Assembly (NCBI GenBank): GCA_020636375.1
Contig: JACJXZ010000002.1
Coordinates: forward strand, 806,001 to 870,000
DNA length: 64,000 bases
Direction: 5' to 3'
Source: Lewinellaceae bacterium
GTDB taxonomy: Bacteria > Bacteroidota > Bacteroidia > Chitinophagales > Saprospiraceae
The position numbers and the translations under genes were made by a program. This document shows, piece by piece, positions 60,101-64,000 of this stretch; within the stretch, counting starts at the first letter, position 1; each line of letters begins with the position of its first letter. Under the pieces are notes generated by a model, which worked only from the letters and a program-made list of their open reading frames with translations, searched no databases and was not told the origin of the DNA.

Positions 60101-60586
60101 GTTGTAGCTGACGAAATAGGTGGCATCTGAATTTTCGCAGGCATACGCACAGCCCGGGCCCATAGGGTTGCCGCCGCCGGTGGGGTCATCCGCTGATCCT
60201 GCGTAGTCTTCCAGGTTGACGACAAAGCACTCCGGCTTGGGGCATTTCACGGTGAGGAAAACCAGGCCGATGCATTCCGGGCCGCTCTGGCAGCCTTCGA
60301 TGCGGTACTCCAGCACATGCTCTCCGCAGCAGCCCGGATCATCGCTGAGGGACACCAGCCGGCCGTCTTCCAGGATGTTGAAGCAGTTGGAGGGCGACGC
60401 CATAAAAACGGGCAGGAAGGCGCCCGGGGGCAGGAGGTCATTGTCGGTGACTTTATAAGCTATGTTTTCGCCCAGTTCGACACACAAAGTGTCATTCACA
60501 GCGACGATATCGCCCGGTTGGGCGGCGAGCTTTCCCAAAAAACAGGCGGACAAACAAAAGATTAAGGCCAAACTGAGGGTTCTCAT
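54188..60586 (-). CDS. Giant secreted PKD-domain protein with T9SS sorting domain
   Basis: 2132 residues from ATG 60586, with signal peptide MRTLSLALIFCLSACFLGKLAAQ. An N-terminal beta domain is followed by Ig-like/PKD-like modules of about 85 residues (SYNPANTYSWSVAGGTFTAG and relatives), several PKD domains with WDFGDG or WSFGD cores (FFWDFGDGNTSTQFEPTHQY, WSWSFGDAATSTSQNPSHTY, WFWDFGDGATNGSQNPSHAY), then Cys-rich modules (CCFDITLFNNYPAGYFDG and similar), a last PKD-like domain and a Por sorting domain (PIVYENPSDGDFVVQLDPQ to KVVVQ). Probably an outer-surface adhesin or gliding-type protein. Frames on the opposite strand are shadows. Confidence 0.88.
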   Translation of the reverse strand: MRTLSLALIFCLSACFLGKLAAQPGDIVAVNDTLCVELGENIAYKVTDNDLLPPGAFLPVFMASPSNCFNILEDGRLVSLSDDPGCCGEHVLEYRIEGCQSGPECIGLVFLTVKCPKPECFVVNLEDYAGSADDPTGGGNPMGPGCAYACENSDATYFVSYNPANTYSWSVAGGTFTAGANPAEIHVSWGALGSGAISVAITGSNNEMTVIEICVEILEGPVAAFEASDTSVCLNGPISFTNTSTGGNSFFWDFGDGNTSTQFEPTHQYTSAGTYTVTLYATRNNYDELGNPLCCCTDSTTLDVAVDSLEGPGIYWVSTLCANDSTKYWTDAMNCATYNWTVLDENGNPIAFTGQGNDTICVQWGAGPFGTVMLEVAGCDEAYCDEPVSVKVPIIPSSVGINGLIEVCENATATYTVPKWASVYYDWQASGGAILSGQGTNTVVVQWGTAPGPGVLNLNYSSSFLGGLPGHEPGDCSGTGSLTVAIKPEFDVTGPSPAVACANSVSSFFATAAPSASYTWTVSPAATFSGQGTNAINVTWDSGPGIYTVTAKPNDPTVYCNDSVSVRMRVEELPPPDGIDGPTMICPGQAYAYFAQTSESGVGFSWTVTGGTLSSPTGNPVSVTWNAGGPYALALQQYQLNSPFCTSDPISITVLPKLLNGPLSITGPPACTNSTQSYSAGPAQHPDATFTWAITPATLGSVVSGQGTPNIQVQWNNDPGMATLSLTVELCGNALSSSKSIPLVAPQVPVITQTGILCPGVPATLSAGGGFSTYLWSTGATTPSISIAGGGTYTVNTTDAGGCQAVGTYTAVALSGPVADISTPNNTVLCIAPPNSASVTMYAQTNPGYTFQWFCNGTPQALPPTQATFTHTNTNVNGTFAYHVVVTDANGCTNTSNTITVVQTDNCTSSGGCTPQSYYLSTNAINQTPNCNVVNFYTFKTANVTVLSWNFGDPGNNINTGSLLFPVHAYTKAGYFVATVAAQVPEAAPGTGFCTVTRTRSVSVPVAADFSFAENCQTVSFTDLSTFLPGNSITSWSWSFGDAATSTSQNPSHTYSSPGTYSVTLTVTIAGGCQATLTKAVSVAGPPSPVIAAVPSPVCVGQPVNFSGAGAGIIQWFWDFGDGATNGSQNPSHAYLSPGTYNVSLTGEDAQGCANTTVQPVVVHPAPPDDTIAYTPSLTICEGETVNLIAPAGSGYTYLWNNGATAQLITVSAAGEYSVIVTDANGCTLVPDPVTVVVYPAPDAFITGSPVICGQGCTTLSAPAGFGYTYQWLDDGGLPIPFQTGQQLVVCDGGLLPAYSVAVADANGCLATSAPFSVTVEVSPGFTVSVMPDSCEGSPSILTVNPVQPNVTYTWSNGSAGPAITVLQAGTYTVVGTDTLTGCRGSASADIYPLPDLCIVPTGCYEACNPDTLCGPEGLAAYQWNFNGTPIAGAGSQCLVISQSGAYSLTGTTGFGCMLTSDTLILEVLECDCASLAVSATPAGDSCCWNLSYDNTYSAGLLGLMIHSPDTGLDFDLSGLDPALGVQTIGGHWVGLVNSQPNMPLPGGQLDSFLTFCLSNVQNSPQQVIFDWYDPELNIVCSDTLAFNCPVEPDCLYLLADSIYCENGEVAYELTICNPVDAAFDVGFVQVQPTGPAGIQVSPPAIDVTANPMLPGECRTFKLLLSGPGIAGQDFCFNLIAHEDDPQLVPDALCCSLDTLYCIPIPDCEPCDDIGVESVMAAAGNGAGDCCFDITLFNNYPAGYFDGIALCMLSPNTVMTIDNPFGSGWLTSYAPTLIELSPALSQGGTLPTGAFQLPQICLQTGQAPGQKLEVKWKQDGKTICRDTIELFCEPDCGYLFEEDIQCTASGWTLNALLKNTSSFTMGEANILVTAPAGMGPYGQAVSLGTLAPGGTFPISLPLGPPALPGDSACFVIALHELGHDGQHTNCCNFTQCFVLPDCPAPAGCLCDSSFVVAVAQGFSCALDTAALSGAFAPAGSLTGCDTVSWSWGDGTAPELTAGNSPAEHAFPGAGPYQVCMNVVRTDIAGNICEQSFCKEVGFTLIPPGRLTPPIVYENPSDGDFVVQLDPQLSGEARFQLFDIHKRLVAKWNFSIKESGHLAPVDIRGAPKGLYILIIESGRERWAEKVVVQ

Positions 60587-60801
60587 ATCCTGGTGGTTTG
60601 TAGAGCTTTCCCGGAAAGCGAACTGCACAACATGCAAATGCGCAGCCATTTCCAGAACAAGCTTTTAATGGATTTAAAAGTAAAATACTCCGCAGGCAAG
60701 CTGTTTGCGGAGGAAACCGGCCGGAGCCGGATCAGATATGAGAATAGTACGAAATGGGACTGTAAATATACGACAATTTATTGAATGTGCAATGGGCTTA
60801 A

Positions 60802-62232
60802 TTAGTCGAACAAGGCATCCATCGTCAATGAATTCTGCACCAATCCGATAAAGTGCTTGTTTTCTCTAAGGCCAAAAGTGGTAATAAAAGTCAGAAAGAG
60901 CGTTTTGGTCGTTCCTGTTTCCATTCTGAAAGTGGATAATTTGTGCCTGAGCTTTTCAGCGTAGGATTTACTGATTACGTATGGGTCGACGGAAAATTTT
61001 ATTTCACATAAATTGATGACACGATCCCTTCGGTCTATTATCAAATCAATCTGCGCTCCGTGTTCTGACTGAGTGCTTCTCCAGGCGGAGACTTCCGTAT
61101 AAACTGCTCCAATGCCTAAATGCTTTTTGATATTACCGATGTGATAGCGGCACAGATACTCGTAAGCATAACCACTCCAAGCCTTCCATTTCGGGTTATC
61201 CATTTGAGTAAGCCATGCCCCTTGGCCATCTGCTTTGCTGTCTTTAACAAATTTCAAATAGAATAGCGAGTAAGGATCTGTGAGTTGGTAAAGGCTGTCT
61301 TTTAATTTCTTGCCAAATGGCAGGTATCTCTTAATGAATCCACATTGTTCCAGTTCTTCCAAAATGTTTGAAAAAGTGCCTCCGTCTGAAAGGCCTGACA
61401 ACTTGATCAGCTCTTTCCTTGACAAACCCCGTGATCTTTCTGCCAGGGCTTCTATAATGGCCATGTGCCGTTCATATTTTTTGAACAAGGACCGGTATAA
61501 GTTAAAATATTCCGACCTCAGGAATCCATTTTGGCTGAAGAACATCAGATCGATATTTTGCTCCACGCTCTTTGCCGTATCTACATTTTCGAGATAAAAT
61601 GGAATACCTCCTATCGCCATATACAGCTGGATGATTTCGTACCTGGTGTATACGCCGCCTTTGCTTTGCAAAAATGCTTCCGCTTCATTGAGCGTAAAGG
61701 GATGTAAATGAATCCTTGCCGTAACCCGATTGTGCAGCCCCCCATGATTATTGATGATCTCATTGATCATCCACGACGCAGCGGACCCGCAACCAATGAG
61801 CAGAATATCGTTGCGATGAGAAGCCCAACCGTTCCAAAAGTGTTCCAATGCGGAAAGGAAGTCCGATCTGGGCGTATCCATCCAGGGTAATTCGTCTATA
61901 AATATGATTTTACGGCTTTGCCGGCTTTTCTGGATATAGCCTATCAACATATCGAAAGCCTCCAACCAGTTCTGAGGCACTTCCTGGCCTGAATAATTTT
62001 GATCTAGCCGGGTAATAGCCATATAAAAATTGGCGAGCTGTTGGCTGAAATCCGCATTGGACAACCCGGTGACCTGGAAGGTGTATTTATCCGCGAACAG
62101 CTTTTTTACAAGGAATGTCTTCCCTATCCGCCTTCTGCCATAGATGGCTACAAACTCAGATTTATTGCTCTTATAAAGTTTTTTCAGGGTTTCGATTTCT
62201 GCTTTGCGGCCTATGATTGGGCTAGTGTCCAT
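60802..62232 (-). CDS. AAA ATPase with C-terminal PD-(D/E)XK-like domain (archaeal ATPase/DUF234 type)
   Basis: 476 residues. N-terminal AAA domain with Walker A GRRRIGKT (about 32-39) and Walker B IIFIDELPW (about 109-117), a winged-helix segment (ALAERSRGLSRKELIKLSGLSDGGTFSNILEELEQCGFI), and a C-terminal DUF234-type region with GAQIDLIIDRRDRVINLCEIKF, a PD-(D/E)XK nuclease signature (Asp, then Glu-x-Lys). This family is widespread in archaea and Bacteroidota and often in many copies; roles are unclear, with defence or mobile-element links suspected. Base composition is more AT-rich than the neighbours, suggesting acquisition from elsewhere. Confidence 0.92.
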   Translation of the reverse strand: MDTSPIIGRKAEIETLKKLYKSNKSEFVAIYGRRRIGKTFLVKKLFADKYTFQVTGLSNADFSQQLANFYMAITRLDQNYSGQEVPQNWLEAFDMLIGYIQKSRQSRKIIFIDELPWMDTPRSDFLSALEHFWNGWASHRNDILLIGCGSAASWMINEIINNHGGLHNRVTARIHLHPFTLNEAEAFLQSKGGVYTRYEIIQLYMAIGGIPFYLENVDTAKSVEQNIDLMFFSQNGFLRSEYFNLYRSLFKKYERHMAIIEALAERSRGLSRKELIKLSGLSDGGTFSNILEELEQCGFIKRYLPFGKKLKDSLYQLTDPYSLFYLKFVKDSKADGQGAWLTQMDNPKWKAWSGYAYEYLCRYHIGNIKKHLGIGAVYTEVSAWRSTQSEHGAQIDLIIDRRDRVINLCEIKFSVDPYVISKSYAEKLRHKLSTFRMETGTTKTLFLTFITTFGLRENKHFIGLVQNSLTMDALFD

Positions 62233-62508
62233 AGAATTAAGGTTTAATCAGCTATATGTAGTCAAATATACATAGATACAGCCAATTATAAAATCAAAAA
62301 CAGCTATATCCTAGTTAAATTACCGACTTATAGCTAAATTTGACCCTGGTGCACTAAAAAAGCAACCTTCCCCATTTTACATTAAAATGGAAATTTCAAT
62401 TCCACAATTGCCGAGCCAGACTTGAGAAGTTTACTCCCGGGAAACTTCCAGGAAACTTGTCAAGTCGGGCAAAGGCTCATTATCGAACAGACAAAAACCT
62501 ATTTAACC
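62233..62508. promoter_or_regulatory. AT-rich divergent region with repeated AGCTATA words and a small hairpin
   Basis: The 276-bp gap upstream of the AAA ATPase has three copies of AGCTATA or TATAGCT (near 62251, 62303 and 62331), suggestive of an operator. A hairpin CCATTTTA/TAAAATGG (62372-62390) lies toward the creatininase-like gene. No gene is supported. Confidence 0.4.
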
Positions 62509-63276
62509 ATGCCGCCCCCTCCCTACCTCCTCGCCGAAACGAACTGGAAAACCGTCAAAGACACCGACTACCAACTGGCCATCCTGCCCTGGGGCGCCAC
62601 CGAGGCGCACAACTACCACCTGCCGTACGCGACCGACAACTTCGAGTCGCAGTACGTGGCGGCGGAGGCGGCCCGCAAGGCCTGGGAGCAGGGCGCCAAA
62701 GTCATCGTCCTGCCCGGCATCCCCTTTGGCGTCAACACCGGCCAGCTGGACGTCAGGCTGTGCATCAACATGAACCCCAGCACCCAATATGCCATCATCA
62801 AGGACGTGGCCGACGTGCTGCTCCGCCACGGCATCCGCAAGCTGGTGATCCTCAACGCCCACGGCGGCAACAACTTCAAGACGATGATCCGGGAGCTGGC
62901 CATCGACTTTCCGGACATGTTCGCCTGCAGCGTCGACTTCTGGCGGGTAGGAGACGCTAAAAAATACTTCCACGAGCCGGGCGACCACGCCGGCGAGCTG
63001 GAGACCAGCATCATCCTGCACCTCCACCCGGAGCTGGTGCGCCCCCTGGAAGAAGCTGGCCCGGGTAAAGGAAAGAACTACCGCTTCAAAGCCTTCAGAG
63101 AAGGCTGGGCCACCTCCCAGCGCCACTGGACGAAGGTGACGGCCGACACCGGGGTAGGCAACCCTGCCCGGGCCACGGCGGAAAAGGGACAGGCGTTCCT
63201 GGAGATGGTGACGGACGAGATCGGCTCCTTCCTGGCGGAACTGGCGGGGGCGGAGGTGGAGGACATGTACGAGTGA
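62509..63276 (+). CDS. Creatininase family amidohydrolase
   Basis: 255 residues from ATG 62509 (MPPPPYLLAETNWKTVK). Creatininase-fold metal hydrolase: LPWGATEAHNYHLPYATDNF has the Glu/His/Asp metal ligands, VLPGIPFGVN and LVILNAHGGNNFKTMI follow, and HAGELETSIILHL holds the late Glu. Members hydrolyse creatinine, or ring amides in riboflavin, coenzyme and mycofactocin pathways; the substrate here cannot be assigned. An earlier in-frame start adds 29 residues and is less likely. Confidence 0.92.
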   Translation: MPPPPYLLAETNWKTVKDTDYQLAILPWGATEAHNYHLPYATDNFESQYVAAEAARKAWEQGAKVIVLPGIPFGVNTGQLDVRLCINMNPSTQYAIIKDVADVLLRHGIRKLVILNAHGGNNFKTMIRELAIDFPDMFACSVDFWRVGDAKKYFHEPGDHAGELETSIILHLHPELVRPLEEAGPGKGKNYRFKAFREGWATSQRHWTKVTADTGVGNPARATAEKGQAFLEMVTDEIGSFLAELAGAEVEDMYE

Positions 63277-63335
63277 AGACAGGATGAACAAGTTTGGGGA
63301 AAGGTTGAGTTATGGCCGCCACAGTTGTCTTCCAG

Positions 63336-64000
63336 CTAGATTTCCTTTATCCAAATATTTCGAAACTGAACCAGGCTGGAGGCGCCATTCAATTTACCTG
63401 TATCGGGATTGATTCCTCCGTGATGCTGCAAACCGATCGGGCCTTTTACATTCAATCCGGGGTAGTAGGCATTATCGATTACGATCTGCCCGTTGTTGAT
63501 GATCGTGATCCGTTCGCCTTTAACGATGATGTCGAATACATTCCAGTTGCCGACGGGATGATCTGCGTTTACTGACGGCACGGCGGCAGCTCTTACTTCT
63601 GCGGGGAGGTCTTTGTTATTTCTAATCGACCACAACTCCCCGGAACCTGCCGCCCAGCACCAGAGATTGGTATGTCCGGCGCCTTTTTAAGAGAATGCCC
63701 GAATCGGAATTGGTACGGGAGGTTCAATGATCTTGCCATCCTCGTCTCTGAGGTATTCTCCGCTTGGCAATATGGTCGGCAGCGGGAACAAATGATCGCC
63801 ATAACCTTTAAACCGCCATTCGATATGCAATTCAAAATCAGTGAATTCTTTTTCCGACCATAAATTTTATCCTTGGCTTCGGAACGGGCATCGTAGTCGA
63901 TTACCCCGTCGATTACACTCCAGTAAGTTATCCCCTTCGGGCACCTTCCAGCCAGCAAGGTCCTTTCCGTTAAACAGGGAAATAAAACCCCTGTCTTTAA
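63336..64000 (-). pseudogene. DUF1080 (3-keto-disaccharide hydrolase) gene with several frameshifts; 5' end outside window
   Basis: The minus strand encodes the C-terminal two thirds of a DUF1080 domain, a beta-jellyroll found in exported sugar hydrolases of Bacteroidota. The order of pieces is GFISLFNGKDLAGWKVPEGDN, YWSVIDGVIDYDARSEAKDK, WSEKEFTDFELHIEWRFKGYGDHLFPLPTILPSGEYLRDEDGKIIEPPVPIP, SGILLKGAGHTNLWCWAAGSGELWSIRNNKDLP and an intact C-terminus to FRNIWIKEI. They lie in different frames joined by at least four one- or two-base indels (about 63690-63945). All pieces keep conserved sequence, so either the gene decayed very recently or the indels are sequencing or assembly errors. Confidence 0.8.

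Overview
The window reads as chromosomal DNA of a GC-rich member of the Bacteroidota, most likely near the Saprospirales/Lewinella group. The grounds are secreted proteins with Por/type IX secretion (T9SS) C-terminal sorting domains, very large PKD-repeat and FG-GAP/ASPIC proteins, a LytTR/LytS-type two-component pair, DUF1573, 2TM and DUF2306 proteins, a fused E1 alpha/beta 2-oxoacid dehydrogenase, and promoters of the TTTG-N19-TAnnTTTG type. No rRNA or tRNA gene was found, so the placement is inferred from gene content only.

Layout. 1-16.8 kb is metabolic and housekeeping: methylmalonate-semialdehyde dehydrogenase (cut by the window edge), E1 alpha/beta dehydrogenase, a DUF1573 protein, YaaA, a lipoprotein, a penicillin-acylase-like Ntn hydrolase, two small membrane proteins, a UbiD-family decarboxylase, a proline-racemase-fold enzyme whose active site suggests trans-3-hydroxyproline dehydratase, a Uma2 protein, a secreted T9SS esterase and an unknown protein. 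Intergenic DNA here is full of short repeats (ATCCTGTC-type arrays, a TG microsatellite, small GC-rich palindromes).

17.0-32.5 kb is a complete type I-B CRISPR-Cas locus, mostly on the minus strand: cas6, cas8b (Cst1-like), cas7 (Cst2/DevR-like), cas5, cas3, a REP-associated Y1 transposase (RAYT), cas4, cas1, cas2, a leader with a perfect Bacteroidota promoter, and a 30-bp-repeat array. A WYL-domain regulator is divergent from cas6. The array is split by an IS66 element into a leader-proximal part (28 repeats) and a leader-distal part (7 repeats). The IS66 tnpC gene is itself broken by a 35-bp palindrome. The RAYT sits in the operon with 18- and 12-bp gaps and carries in-frame palindromic repeats. 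The cas6/WYL intergenic region has a palindromic operator candidate and an exact 10-nt copy of the CRISPR repeat 3' end.

32.6-53.3 kb carries a 15-PKD T9SS protein, an M48 protease, a DHDPS-family aldolase, an SPFH/prohibitin lipoprotein, TPR proteins, the LytTR regulator and its kinase, a DUF2306 protein, a membrane-anchored VWA-like protein, a secreted Bacteroidota-specific protein, a GPH/MFS transporter and an HtrA-like protease. Two 172-bp inverted-repeat elements with related arms lie in intergenic gaps here.

53.3-64 kb has an apparently non-coding transcribed region (promoters, stem-loops, strong terminator), a 102-bp MITE with 9-bp target duplications, a 2.1k-residue secreted PKD/T9SS protein, an AAA ATPase with a C-terminal nuclease-like domain, a creatininase-family hydrolase and a DUF1080 gene carrying several single-base frameshifts that runs off the window.
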